A stretch of 64,000 bases of DNA from Prosthecobacter algae (GCF_039542385.1 NZ_BAABIA010000003.1:248001-312000), one strand, 5' to 3'. Counted from the stretch's first letter, positions 16,960-26,292 are shown. Numbers and translations are program-made. The notes: generated by a model not told the origin, from the sequence alone.

Positions 16960-17080
16960 CCCCAGCCGCAGAGCGGCGTCCGTATCGTAGCCGCACCTTT
17001 CAAGGCGCGTTACCCCCCCGGCCACACCTTCTCTCATAGCGACGCCCAAAATACGCGGGCAAGAGTGCCCACGGTACTCC
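16960..17080 (-). repeat. Composite dispersed repeat, copy 2
   Basis: 16960-17009 is the reverse complement of the core at 11601-11650 (48 of 50 bases). Similarity continues through TTCTCTCAT and GCGACGCCC. Immediately beyond, 17055-17080 is a GAGAGGAG-family copy in reverse (minus strand: GTGGGCACTCTTGCCCGC). So two repeat types are joined here. Confidence 0.85.
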
Positions 17081-17146
17081 CAGTGGTTCCTCCCGCCCGT
17101 CCACGCTACGCGACATGAGATCGCATCACTCTAGCCCCGGTGCACA

Positions 17147-17182
17147 AAACAAAACGCCTGTCCAGAACCTCCGGACAGGCGC
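17147..17182 (-). terminator. Terminator-like hairpin on the minus strand
   Basis: GCCTGTCC pairs with GGACAGGC around a loop of about 9 bases. On the minus strand the stem is followed by GTTTTGTTTTG. The only leftward transcript it could end would start within 17190-17400, where no gene is seen. Confidence 0.55.
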
Positions 17183-17189
17183 ACCCAGG

Positions 17190-17340
17190 AATGGAATCTT
17201 AGCCTAGCCGGGCGGTGGAGTGAGGAGCGATCGGAACCCCCGGACCGCGAGACACACGTCGCCAAACCAACTCGCTTCGTTCTTTTCACCCGGGACTAAT
17301 ATTCGTTCGAGCACAAGGGTTACATTTTCTCTCGATGAGA
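17190..17340 (-). ncRNA. Candidate non-coding RNA of unknown class
   Basis: GC-rich, non-coding stretch directly upstream (minus strand) of a terminator-like hairpin. I compared it by eye with tRNA, tmRNA, 4.5S, 6S and RNase P RNA landmarks and found none. The only support is the orphan terminator and the lack of an open frame. Confidence 0.2.
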
Positions 17341-17398
17341 TGCCCTCCCCATTTCGCCATGGACAGTCGGCGGCCGACACCCCTAAAACAGGCGGTTT

Positions 17399-18352
17399 AT
17401 GATCGAGAAATACAACTTCACAGTGTTTGCAGGCAGCGGCGACGCTTTGACCCCAGAGGTGTCACCGGAGGCCTTTGCGCGGATCAGGCAGGGCATCCCG
17501 GACCTGATCCCGGAGGGGGCGACCTATCTGCCGATGCATCCCACTCCGACGGATGATCCCAGGGTCCTGCGGGTGCTGGAGGCCCTCCAGCAGGCCGGGT
17601 ATGATCTCACCGATCGTGAGCCTTTGCAAAAGGCCGGCATCCACATCCGGAGGACGCGCGAGTATCAGCCCGCAGACCTGACTAACCAGGAGTATGTCCA
17701 GCCCCACCTGCACCTCTATGTGGGGGAGCCGCTGTATCCGCAGACCTACGATGACGCGGGCGTGCCGCATCTGAAGGCACCCATCACGCCGAAGAGCCGT
17801 GAATGTGGCATGCTCTCCAACACGTCTGCGATGCTGGTGCGCGGGAAGGTGAAGGCTGCCCTGGAAAAGTCGGGCCTCACAGGCCTGCGCCTGGCCCGCC
17901 CGGTGGTGACTGGGAAAAAGCCGGTGCCGGAGAGTGAAATGGCCTGGGTGGTGTGGAGTGACATGACCCTGCCGCCGATGCTGAACCTGTGCAAGAGCGG
18001 TCGCGACCTCTACCGCTATGATCCCGCCACGGCGCGGCCCCGGGAATGCCTGCCGTATCAGGGATTCCTCAGCCCGGCGGAGATGCACTACCGGCGCAGC
18101 GACATGCTGGCGGCAGGGGCCCCCGATGTCGGGATCACCCTGGAGAAACTGGGCGGAGGCTCCACCATGCACCGCATCCTCTTCAGCCGCCGCTGCGTGG
18201 CCTTCTTCCGCGATGAACTGGGCATCTCCCTGGATGGGCAGCCGGTGCGTCTCGTGGACGGCTCAAACCCGCCCATCCCGTGGGTAGGCGTCTTACCAGA
18301 TCCCCAGGACCCGCGCAACCAACGCCCCGCTTGGCTGCAGGCGATGGTCTAG
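17399..18352 (+). CDS. Hypothetical protein
   Basis: 317 residues, no signal peptide or transmembrane segment, family not recognised. Begins MIEKYNFTVFAGSG and is rich in Pro, Arg and Leu. The centre has HLHLYVGEPLYP and a Pro/Asp-rich WVVWSDMTLPPMLN segment. The C-terminal third (LFSRRCVAFFRDELGISL, then QPVRLVD) faintly recalls the end of some Imm11/DUF1629-like immunity proteins, but no toxin gene is adjacent and the resemblance is too weak to use. Codon use matches the neighbours. Upstream is the repeat-rich gap, downstream a MITE-like element. Confidence 0.75.
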   Translation: MIEKYNFTVFAGSGDALTPEVSPEAFARIRQGIPDLIPEGATYLPMHPTPTDDPRVLRVLEALQQAGYDLTDREPLQKAGIHIRRTREYQPADLTNQEYVQPHLHLYVGEPLYPQTYDDAGVPHLKAPITPKSRECGMLSNTSAMLVRGKVKAALEKSGLTGLRLARPVVTGKKPVPESEMAWVVWSDMTLPPMLNLCKSGRDLYRYDPATARPRECLPYQGFLSPAEMHYRRSDMLAAGAPDVGITLEKLGGGSTMHRILFSRRCVAFFRDELGISLDGQPVRLVDGSNPPIPWVGVLPDPQDPRNQRPAWLQAMV

Positions 18353-18439
18353 GGGAATCACGGGTTGCACAGAAAGTTCAAAAACCACGGATGAGTCGGA
18401 TAGCATGGATGGTATCTCTTTGCTCCGATAAATTGTCTC

Positions 18440-18561
18440 TAGAGCATATTAAATAGCACACAACCGATCCGATTGGTTGCTGAAGAAAGCGAGAGAGGAG
18501 CGTGGGCACTCCTCTCAATGCGCTTCCTCGATAGGCTGCAAAATAATTTAAAAATGCTCTA
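18440..18561. repeat. MITE-like element with terminal inverted repeats
   Basis: The ends are TAGAGCATATTAAAT (18440-18454) and ATTTAAAAATGCTCTA (18546-18561), which are near-perfect inverted repeats. Inside are CAACC/GGTTG (18461-18479) and the perfect hairpin GAGAGGAG (18493-18500) / CTCCTCTC (18509-18516). It occupies most of the gap between the unknown gene and the convergent peroxidase gene. Confidence 0.6.
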
Positions 18562-18563
18562 AA

Positions 18564-19583
18564 TCAGGCCTTGGGGGTCTTGGGGCCGCTCTCGGGCAGC
18601 TTGGGCTGCGCGATGTAGTCCTTGGGAATTTCGCCTTTCAAGGATTTCAGGAAGGTGACGATGCTGCCAGCTTCTTCATCCGTCAGCGTTTTGCCCAACT
18701 GATGCTCGGCCATCATCTTCACCATCTGATCGAGGGTTTTGACGGAACCATCGTGGAGGTAAGGGCCGGTTTCAGTGACGTTGCGCAGGCTGGAGACCTT
18801 GAAGAAATGCTTGTCGCTTTCCACCTTGGTTGCTTCATAACGGCCGAGGTCTTTCAGTTCGGGCCAGGCTTTCACGAGGCCGAGCTTGTGGTACATGGCA
18901 CCGCCGATGGCGGGGCCGTTGTGGCAGGTGGCGCAGCCGGCTTTGGCAAAGGTTTCGTAGCCCTTCTGTTCCTCGGCGGTGAGGGCCTCCTTTTTACCTT
19001 TCAGGTAGTCGTCCCAGCGGGAGGGGGTGACGAGTTTGCGCTCGAAAGCGCCTACAGCCTTGCCGAAGTTGTTGTAATTAATGGGGTCTGCTTCACCAGG
19101 GAAGGCGGATTTGAAGGCGTCCACATAACCGGGAATGGACTTGAGCACGTCCACCACAAAGTCTGCGCTGGGCATGCCCATTTCGATGGGGTTCAGCACC
19201 GGGCCTTTGGCCTGCTCTTCCACGGTGGGGGCGCGACCGTCCCAAAACTGGGCGATGTGGAGGGCGGCATTGTAAACGGTGGGGGAACTGCGGCCGCCCA
19301 GCTTGCCTTCGTGACCGGGGGAGAAGGGGAGGTTGTCCTGGCCGTATTTGTCCAAGACGTGGCAAGTGTTGCAGGACATCTGGCCGTTTTTGGAGATGCG
19401 GGTCTCGTAATAGAGCATGCGGCCCAGATTGATCTTGGCCTCGGTGAGTTCGTTGTCTGCGGCGGGAGCTTCCGTCGGCAGGGGTTTGAACATGGCGAGG
19501 TAGGAGTCTGAGAGGGCATCTGCACAAGCTGGGGAGGCGAGCAGGGCCAACAGGGAGGTGGTGAGGAGGAGGGTGTTTTTCAT
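18564..19583 (-). CDS. Di-haem cytochrome c peroxidase (CcpA/MauG family)
   Basis: Exported di-haem protein of 339 residues. Signal peptide MKNTLLLTTSLLALLASPAC ending before ADA. Two haem c attachment sites: CNTCH (residues 71-75) and CATCH (217-221). Other family marks: FWDGRAPTVEEQA, KGPVLNPIEMGMP, and SLRNVTETGPYLHDGSVKTLDQMV. The enzyme reduces H2O2 in the periplasm with electrons from small cytochromes; some members instead oxidise other substrates. It stands alone; the nearest upstream gene is divergent. Confidence 0.94.
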   Translation of the reverse strand: MKNTLLLTTSLLALLASPACADALSDSYLAMFKPLPTEAPAADNELTEAKINLGRMLYYETRISKNGQMSCNTCHVLDKYGQDNLPFSPGHEGKLGGRSSPTVYNAALHIAQFWDGRAPTVEEQAKGPVLNPIEMGMPSADFVVDVLKSIPGYVDAFKSAFPGEADPINYNNFGKAVGAFERKLVTPSRWDDYLKGKKEALTAEEQKGYETFAKAGCATCHNGPAIGGAMYHKLGLVKAWPELKDLGRYEATKVESDKHFFKVSSLRNVTETGPYLHDGSVKTLDQMVKMMAEHQLGKTLTDEEAGSIVTFLKSLKGEIPKDYIAQPKLPESGPKTPKA

Positions 19584-19802
19584 TGTTTTCTCGGGGAGGA
19601 AAACCAGGGCCTAGCCTACGCAGAGATTCACCTGTTGGTTGCAGACAATGTGCAATGAATGCCGGGAAAAACAGAACGCTCCGCCTGGGTTGCGAAAAAC
19701 GGAGTTTGCATTGGCCCTCGACGACTTGGCTATTGCCAAAAGGCGGCACTTGGCAGGGCCTTTCCCTTGCCTGGCGGGGAGGTGGCCTTATGATGAAGGT
19801 GC

Positions 19803-20492
19803 ATGTTGTTCAGCCGCATCTTCCCACTTCTATTTGTGTTGGTTCCGGTGCTTTGCGCCCAGGAAAAACCTTCCGAGGAAGTGCGCAAGAAGCTGGAGGA
19901 AACCTTCCGGCTGCAGGAGGAGAAACGCTATGCCGAGGCCCTGGCGAAGCTGGATGAGATCGAGGCCGAGGCCCCGAACCTTTCCGACCTGTATAATATG
20001 CGAGGAGCCATCTACCTGACGCCGGGTTTGCGTGACTTTGACAAGGCGGGGCCGCTTTTAGACAAGGCGGAGGAACTGGCACCGCAGGCGCTGGCACCGA
20101 AGTTTAACAAGGCGGAGATGTTCTTCATCAAACATGACTGGGAGGCTGCCGCCGCCGCGATGCAAAAGCTGCTGGATGATTTCCCCAAACTGGCGCTGCA
20201 GCTCCGCCATCTCACGATCTACAAGCGACTGATCTGCGAGGTGAAGCTGGAGAAATACGAGGTGGCGGAGAAGACGCTGAAGGAGCATTTCACCTTCATG
20301 GACGATACCCCGGCCTACTATTATGGCCATGCGGCCATCGCCTTTGGGAAGAAGGAAGCGGCAGCAGCCAAGGACTGGCTGGCGCGCGCCCAGGGCATCT
20401 TTAAACCCGCGGAGGCATCCGCCTACCTGGATGCGCTGATGGAGAGCCGCTGGGTGGACAACATCGGCCTGCCACCCCTGAAGGAAATGTAG
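19803..20492 (+). CDS. Secreted TPR-repeat protein
   Basis: 229 residues with a signal peptide (MLFSRIFPLLFVLVPVLCAQ). The remainder is helical with TPR-like repeats, e.g. EEKRYAEALAKLDEIEAEAP and FDKAGPLLDKAEELAPQAL, which usually mediate protein contacts. It ends 3 bases before the 5-oxoprolinase-like gene, so the two are almost certainly co-transcribed, though no functional link is evident. Confidence 0.85.
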   Translation: MLFSRIFPLLFVLVPVLCAQEKPSEEVRKKLEETFRLQEEKRYAEALAKLDEIEAEAPNLSDLYNMRGAIYLTPGLRDFDKAGPLLDKAEELAPQALAPKFNKAEMFFIKHDWEAAAAAMQKLLDDFPKLALQLRHLTIYKRLICEVKLEKYEVAEKTLKEHFTFMDDTPAYYYGHAAIAFGKKEAAAAKDWLARAQGIFKPAEASAYLDALMESRWVDNIGLPPLKEM

Positions 20493-20495
20493 GCC

Positions 20496-23400
20496 ATGTG
20501 GAGAATCGCAACGGATACCGGCGGCACATTTACCGATGCCTTTGCCCGTGATCCCGAGGGACGTGAGACACGCTGCAAGGTACTCTCCACCGGGATCATG
20601 CGGGTGCGGGTGACAGGCTGCATGGCCGAGGGCACCTGGCAGGTGCAGGGGCTGCCGCCGATGCCGGATGGCTTTTACCGTGGCTTCCGGGGGGCTGTGA
20701 TCGCGGAGGTCGGATCGCCAAATACGCCCGTCCGAGTCCTGGACCATCGGCACGTTGCAGCCTCATCGGACGCAGCGGAACATAGCCTGCTGAGGGTGGA
20801 GCCGGGCTGCAACGGGCCTTTGCAGCCGCCATTTTTGCTGGACCTTTCCACCGGGGAGGAGGCACCGGTGCTGGCGGTTCGACTTTTGACAAACACCCGG
20901 TTAGGCCATAACTTTCCACCTTTGGAACTGAGGCTGGCCACTACCCGTGCGACAAATGCGCTGCTGGAGCGAAAGGGGACACGGACGGCGCTTTTTATCA
21001 CGACCGGATTTGGCGATCTGCTGCACATCGGCGACCAGCGACGTGCGGACCTTTTTGCCCTTCGGCATGAGGCGCGTCCGGTTTTCTTTGAGGCGGTGTG
21101 CGAGGTGCCGGAACGGCTGGCGGCCGATGGGCAGGTGCTGCTGGCCCTAGACGAAGCGGCGGTGGAGGCCGGGGCCCTGGGGCTGGTGCGTGAGGGCATC
21201 CGTCATGCGGCGGTGGCGCTGCTGCACAGCCACGTCTGCCCGCTGCATGAGCTCCGCCTGCGGGAGCTGCTGCTTCGAGCGGGGTTCGAGCATGTGTCGC
21301 TTTCGAGCGAGATCGCCCCGTTTACCAAGATCCTGCCACGGGCGCAAAGTGCGGTGGCCAATGCCTATCTCACGGGGCCGGTGACAGCCTTTGTGCAAGG
21401 GGTGGCGAGGCCGCTCGAGACAGCGAAAGGGGAACCGGAAACCCGGCTGCTGATTCTCAATTCGGCGGGCGGACTGGAATCCACGACGACGGTGAAGCCA
21501 AAGGACCTGCTGTTGAGCGGTCCGGCGGGTGGTGCCCTGGGGGCGGCCAATGCGGCGGCGGCCCTGGGCTACCCTCGCATCCTGACGCTGGACATGGGCG
21601 GCACCAGCACGGATGTGGCGCGCATTGACGGGAGGCCGGAGTATCGCTTCAGCCAAAACGTGGCGGGCATGCAACTGCTGGCTCCCTGTGTGGCGATCGA
21701 AACGGTGGCCGCAGGCGGGGGCTCGATCTGCCACTGGTCCCCGCAGGGGCTGGCCGTGGGGCCGGAGAGCGCGGGCTCGAATCCCGGCCCAGCCTGCTAT
21801 GGGCGCGGAGGGCCGCTGACGATCACCGATGTCAATCTTTTGTTAGGCCGTTTTGATCCGGCGCGTGCGCCGATTCCCCTGGATGTAAAGGCCGCACAGC
21901 AACGGCTGGAGGAGCTATTTTTGCAGAGTTCCGGCTTCCAGACGGAAGAGGAACTGCTGAAGGCTTGCCTGAATCTGGCAGTTGAGCACATGGCGGATGC
22001 GATACGCCGCATCTCGGTGGCGGAGGGGTACGACCCGGCAGACTATGCCCTGCTGGCCTTTGGCGGAGCTGGGCCGCAGCATGCGTGTGCGGTGGCGGAA
22101 AGGCTGGGCATGCGCACCATTCTGGCCCCACAACACGCGGGCATCCTGAGTGCCGTAGGACTGCACCAAGCGGTGCCGGAAAAGTTTGCCCAGCGGCAGG
22201 TGCTGCGGGCGCTGGACGACTGTCTGGAGGAGGTGGAGACGTGGGTGGCTGAACTGATCTCCGAAGCACAGGCCGCGCTGCGCGGGATGCAGACGGCGGC
22301 GGAGCCTGAGGAAAACGAAAATTTGGTTTCGAGGTTGGCCGAACTGCGGCTGCGCGGGCAGGACACGCCGATCCAGGTGAAGTTTGAACAGGCGGCCGAA
22401 CTGCCTCAGCGCTATCGCCAGGCCTATGAACGTCTTTTTGGTTATGCACCGTCTCAGCAGCGGGTCATCGAGCTGGTGAGCTTGCGAGTGGTGGTGGCGG
22501 CGGGCAGCGAAAGGGCCGGAGAAATGGCAGCGGCCAGGATTGATGAGCCCACGGCAACCGGGCCGATGCTGATTCAGGATGCCTTCAGTACGCTGGTGGT
22601 CAATGCCGGGTGGGAGGTGCGGCATGTGCCCGGCCATGCCCATGTGCTGACGCGACTAGAAGATGCAAGTTCGGCCTCGCATGCACGTCCGCAGGAGCTT
22701 TCGCGGGATCTCATCCGCCATCGTCTGCACAGCATCGTGACGGACATGGGAGCCCTGCTTTGCCGAACCTCCATCTCCACGAATATCCGCGAGCGACTGG
22801 ATTTTTCCTGCGCCCTGCTGGATGACCTGGGGCGGTTGATTTCCAGCGCGCCGCATATCCCGGTGCATCTGGGGGCGCTGGGCGTGTGTGTGCGGGAGGC
22901 GACGCGCAATTTTGACCTGCGGCCTGGCGATACCTTCATCACCAATCATCCGGCCTTTGGCGGATCCCACCTGCCGGATGTCACGCTCATCACGCCTGTG
23001 TTTGACAGGCACGGTATCCGGCTCGGCTTTGTGGCCAATCGGGCGCACCATGCGGAGATCGGCGGCATGACGCCGGGCTCCATGCCTGCCACGGCACGGT
23101 GCCTGGCCGAAGAAGGGGTGGTGATCGTGCCACAGCACCTCGTGCGCGGTGGGGAATCCTGTTTTGATGAAGTGGCTGCGCTGCTGACCCGTGCCCAGCA
23201 TCCCACGCGAAATCTGGCCGACAATCTGGCGGATCTTCACGCGCAGTTGGCGGCGAACCTGCATGGGGTGGAACGATTCCGTGAACTCGCAGGAGATGCG
23301 CCTGAAATCTTGCGCGGCCATCTGCAGGCGATCCTGGAGCACAGCGCGGCGGTGATGCGGCGGCAGATTTCCAGCATCCAGCCCGGCCACGCGGTGCAGA

Positions 23401-24218
23401 CTTTGGATGATGGGTCGCAGATCTGCGTGCAGGTGTCGCATCCAGAGGCGGAGGTCCTGCGGCTGGATTTTACCGGCACCTCACTGGTGCATGCCGGGAA
23501 CCTGAATGCCACTCGTGCCATTGTGAGCAGTGCGGTGCTGTATGCCCTGCGACTGCTGCTGCAGGAAGACCTGCCGCTGAATGAGGGCCTGCTACAGCCG
23601 GTGGAGATGCTGCTGCCGGAAGGCACGCTGCTGAACCCGACCTTCACCGGCGATGCCACGCGCGACCCAGCGGTGGTGGGCGGCAATGTGGAGGTGAGCC
23701 AGCGTCTGGTGGACACCCTGCTGCTGGCATTCAAACTGCAAGCCTGCAGCCAGGGAACGATGAACAACTTTTTGTTCGGCAATGACCGCTTCGGTTATTA
23801 CGAGACCGTCGCCGGCGGAACGGGGGCCGGGCCGGGGCATGACGGAGCAGACGCCCTGCACAGCCACATGACCAATACGGCGATCACCGACCCGGAAATC
23901 CTGGAGCAGCGGTACCCGGTGCGGCTGCGCCAGTTTTCGATTCGCCGGAATTCCGGCGGCCAGGGACACTGGAAAGGGGGCAACGGGGTGGTGCGTGAAT
24001 TTGAGTTTCTCGCGCCCCTCACCGTTTCCCTGCTGACGCAGCACCGGCAGTCGCCGCCCTATGGGATGGAAGGCGGCAGTGCCGGGGCTGAAGGACGGCA
24101 AGTTCTGCTGCGGGGTGGCGTGGCGACTCCCCTGCCCTCCAGCACCAGTTTCACAGTGGCTGCGGGGGACCGGGTGAGGATGGAAACTCCCGGCGGCGGT
24201 GCCTGGGGTGCCCTGTAA
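20496..24218 (+). CDS. 5-oxoprolinase / hydantoinase, HyuA-HyuB fusion
   Basis: 1240 residues, close to the length of single-chain 5-oxoprolinases. N-terminal ATPase-type HyuA part: TDTGGTFTDAFA at residues 6-17, ATTRATNALLERKG, and the second phosphate loop LDMGGTSTDVARIDG. The C-terminal half is HyuB: RDLIRHRLHSIVTDMGALL, NHPAFGGSHLPDVTLI, RAHHAEIGGMTPGSMP, and GGTGAGPGHDGADALHSHMTNTAITDPE split across the active-site region. Predicted to hydrolyse 5-oxoproline or a hydantoin with ATP, in the cytoplasm. The start at 20496 gives the family's usual N-terminus. It follows the TPR gene by 3 bases. Confidence 0.92.
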   Translation: MWRIATDTGGTFTDAFARDPEGRETRCKVLSTGIMRVRVTGCMAEGTWQVQGLPPMPDGFYRGFRGAVIAEVGSPNTPVRVLDHRHVAASSDAAEHSLLRVEPGCNGPLQPPFLLDLSTGEEAPVLAVRLLTNTRLGHNFPPLELRLATTRATNALLERKGTRTALFITTGFGDLLHIGDQRRADLFALRHEARPVFFEAVCEVPERLAADGQVLLALDEAAVEAGALGLVREGIRHAAVALLHSHVCPLHELRLRELLLRAGFEHVSLSSEIAPFTKILPRAQSAVANAYLTGPVTAFVQGVARPLETAKGEPETRLLILNSAGGLESTTTVKPKDLLLSGPAGGALGAANAAAALGYPRILTLDMGGTSTDVARIDGRPEYRFSQNVAGMQLLAPCVAIETVAAGGGSICHWSPQGLAVGPESAGSNPGPACYGRGGPLTITDVNLLLGRFDPARAPIPLDVKAAQQRLEELFLQSSGFQTEEELLKACLNLAVEHMADAIRRISVAEGYDPADYALLAFGGAGPQHACAVAERLGMRTILAPQHAGILSAVGLHQAVPEKFAQRQVLRALDDCLEEVETWVAELISEAQAALRGMQTAAEPEENENLVSRLAELRLRGQDTPIQVKFEQAAELPQRYRQAYERLFGYAPSQQRVIELVSLRVVVAAGSERAGEMAAARIDEPTATGPMLIQDAFSTLVVNAGWEVRHVPGHAHVLTRLEDASSASHARPQELSRDLIRHRLHSIVTDMGALLCRTSISTNIRERLDFSCALLDDLGRLISSAPHIPVHLGALGVCVREATRNFDLRPGDTFITNHPAFGGSHLPDVTLITPVFDRHGIRLGFVANRAHHAEIGGMTPGSMPATARCLAEEGVVIVPQHLVRGGESCFDEVAALLTRAQHPTRNLADNLADLHAQLAANLHGVERFRELAGDAPEILRGHLQAILEHSAAVMRRQISSIQPGHAVQTLDDGSQICVQVSHPEAEVLRLDFTGTSLVHAGNLNATRAIVSSAVLYALRLLLQEDLPLNEGLLQPVEMLLPEGTLLNPTFTGDATRDPAVVGGNVEVSQRLVDTLLLAFKLQACSQGTMNNFLFGNDRFGYYETVAGGTGAGPGHDGADALHSHMTNTAITDPEILEQRYPVRLRQFSIRRNSGGQGHWKGGNGVVREFEFLAPLTVSLLTQHRQSPPYGMEGGSAGAEGRQVLLRGGVATPLPSSTSFTVAAGDRVRMETPGGGAWGAL

Positions 24219-24355
24219 AAGGAGCCCCGAAGAGAGTCCGGCCGTTCGCGCACGCCGGGATATCCGTCACTTTTCACCAAAGTTTCGTCATTCTTCTCCC
24301 CGCGTCTCCACTTGCACGGCCCCCTGCCCAGTTTTAAAGCACCCCTTCAACCGCC

Positions 24356-25480
24356 ATGCCCACCACGTATCACGTCCTGCCTACTGCCGCTCACAATGAC
24401 CTCGTCCGCGCTGCCTATGTGCATCGCGGCTACACCGCAGCGGAGGCCGAAGACGCCGCCCGCTTTTGCGAGATGGCTTCCGCCCACGGCATTCGCACGC
24501 ACAACGCCATCAAGGCGTTGCACCTGGACCATCTTTTCGGCAGTGCCACGGGCGGCTGCAAACCTGGGGCGGAAGTGAAGGTCATCGAGAAAAAATTTGC
24601 CGCTAGCGAGGTGTGGGATGCGCAGCTGAAGCTGGGCCAGAGCGTGGCCTTCAGTGCCATGGAGCGCTGCATGGAGATGGCCGACAAGTACGGCATCGGC
24701 CAAGTGAGCGTAGACAATGCCTTCCATTATCTCTGGGGCGGCGGTTACGTCATGGATGCGGCCAAGAAGGGCTACATCGCCTACACCAACTGCACCTCCA
24801 CGCTGGGCGAAGTGGTGCCATTCGGCGGCAAGTTTCCCGTGCTGGGCACCAACCCGCACTCCTGGGGCCTGCCCACGCAGGATGCCTGTGGCTATCCCAT
24901 CGTCATTGACTGGGCCACCAGCACCGTGGCCATGGGCCGTGTGCAGCAGCTGAAGCGCGAAGGCAAACCGCTGCCTCCCGGAGCCGCCGTGGATGCGGAA
25001 GGCAACCCGACCACCGATGCCAACGCGGCCCAGTGGCTGCTGCCCTTCGGCGCGCACAAAGGTTACGGCCTTTCCCTCCTCATCGAGGTCATGGGTGCCA
25101 TGATTGGCGGTTCTCTGCCGACGCTGCGCGGTGGCGGTGCCCACCCGGACATCAAGGGCAAGCCAACGCCTGCGGGCGAAAAGCGCACCAGCAGCTTTTA
25201 CTTCCAGGTGATCCACCCCGATGCCATCAGCAGCGGCCTGTTCGCCCAGGGACGTGACTTTGCTGGCAACATGAAGGCGGTCATTGATGACATCCTCGGC
25301 CACGGCAACGAAGGCTGCATGCTGCCAGGCCAGCCTGAAGCCCAGAACGCCGCCCACACCGCGAAAGCAGGTGGACTGCTGTTCAGCACAGCCGAAGTGG
25401 ATGCACTGAACGAAATTGCCGATGAAGTCGGCGCGGCCCGGTTTGATGCCGCCAGCCTGCCGACCTACGACACGCCGTAA
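24356..25480 (+). CDS. Ldh-family NAD(P)-dependent 2-hydroxyacid oxidoreductase
   Basis: 374 residues of the malate/L-lactate dehydrogenase-like (Ldh_2) family, which is unrelated to classical LDH and includes ureidoglycolate, sulfolactate and piperideine-carboxylate reductases. Motifs: the catalytic His in ASAHGIRTHN, TNCTSTLGEVVPFGG, LGTNPHSWGLPT, and PFGAHKGYGLSLLIEVM (cofactor binding). The substrate cannot be assigned. It lies between the oxoprolinase gene and uppS on the same strand; the gap to uppS is only 12 bases. Confidence 0.9.
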   Translation: MPTTYHVLPTAAHNDLVRAAYVHRGYTAAEAEDAARFCEMASAHGIRTHNAIKALHLDHLFGSATGGCKPGAEVKVIEKKFAASEVWDAQLKLGQSVAFSAMERCMEMADKYGIGQVSVDNAFHYLWGGGYVMDAAKKGYIAYTNCTSTLGEVVPFGGKFPVLGTNPHSWGLPTQDACGYPIVIDWATSTVAMGRVQQLKREGKPLPPGAAVDAEGNPTTDANAAQWLLPFGAHKGYGLSLLIEVMGAMIGGSLPTLRGGGAHPDIKGKPTPAGEKRTSSFYFQVIHPDAISSGLFAQGRDFAGNMKAVIDDILGHGNEGCMLPGQPEAQNAAHTAKAGGLLFSTAEVDALNEIADEVGAARFDAASLPTYDTP

Positions 25481-25492
25481 CCACGGCCCGCC

Positions 25493-26221
25493 ATGCCTGC
25501 TGCCTCCCACGCCGACGACCTGAAGTCCATCCCACGTCACATTGCCATCATCATGGATGGCAATGGGCGCTGGGCCAAAGAACGTGGACTGCCACGTACC
25601 GAAGGTCACCGCGCCGGTGCTGATACCGTGCGCCGGGTGACCGAAGGCTGTGGCGAACTGGGCGTGGAGTACCTCACGCTCTATGCTTTTTCCTCCGAAA
25701 ACTGGAAGAGGCCCAAGCGCGAAGTGGATGCACTGATGAAGCTGCTGGAGCAGTTCCTGCGCACCAAGACAGCCGAAATGAAGGAGCAGAACATCCGTTT
25801 ACAAGCCATCGGACGGCTCAACGATTTGCCGAAGTCCTGCCAGGAGCAGCTTCACCGGTCCATCGAGGCCACGGCCCAAAACAATGGTCTCACCCTCATC
25901 CTCGCGCTTAGCTACGGGGGCCGGGAGGAGATCATTGATGGTGTGAAAAGCCTGCTGGACAGTGTGGAGCGCGGCCACCTGGACAAGGGCATGATTGATG
26001 GCGATGTCTTCAGCAAGCATCTCTACACCCGGTACTATCCAGACCCGGATCTGCTGATCCGCACCAGCGGCGAGATGCGCATTTCTAACTTCCTGCTCTG
26101 GCAGCTCAGCTACACTGAGTTTTTCGTGACGCAGAAACTTTGGCCCGATTTCGGTCAGGATGATCTCAAGGAAGCCATCCGCGAATATGGCCGTCGGCAG
26201 CGCCGCTTTGGTGGCGTGTGA
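25493..26221 (+). CDS. uppS: Isoprenyl transferase (undecaprenyl diphosphate synthase)
   Basis: Cis-prenyltransferase of 242 residues making the C55 lipid carrier for peptidoglycan and other glycans. Conserved MDGNGRWA (catalytic Asp22), GHRAGADTVRR, LTLYAFSSENWKRP, and the C-terminal DPDLLIRTSGEMRISNFLLW block. In many bacteria uppS precedes cdsA/dxr; here it ends a group with an Ldh-type gene and converges on a lipoprotein gene. Confidence 0.96.
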   Translation: MPAASHADDLKSIPRHIAIIMDGNGRWAKERGLPRTEGHRAGADTVRRVTEGCGELGVEYLTLYAFSSENWKRPKREVDALMKLLEQFLRTKTAEMKEQNIRLQAIGRLNDLPKSCQEQLHRSIEATAQNNGLTLILALSYGGREEIIDGVKSLLDSVERGHLDKGMIDGDVFSKHLYTRYYPDPDLLIRTSGEMRISNFLLWQLSYTEFFVTQKLWPDFGQDDLKEAIREYGRRQRRFGGV

Positions 26222-26292
26222 GGGCCAGTGTGCGGTGTTCGGTTTTCAGTAGGCAGGCACTGAGATTTGAGGCTGACGCCTTCATGCTGGCC

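Larger units (their letters stand above)
16777..17398. other. Long intergenic region with composite repeat and a candidate RNA
   Basis: Gap of 622 bases. It carries a composite dispersed repeat (16960-17080), a terminator-like hairpin on the minus strand (17147-17182), and an uninterpreted stretch (17190-17340) that could be the body of a leftward non-coding RNA. No coding sequence or tRNA seen. Confidence 0.55.

Noticed and set aside
17190-17340. tRNA, tmRNA, 6S, 4.5S or RNase P RNA
   Set aside because: I found no TTCRANYC loop with a matching acceptor stem, no tag-peptide frame, and no conserved core of the other classes.
17399-18352. Immunity protein of a toxin system
   Set aside because: The resemblance is limited to a few C-terminal residues and no toxin gene is adjacent.
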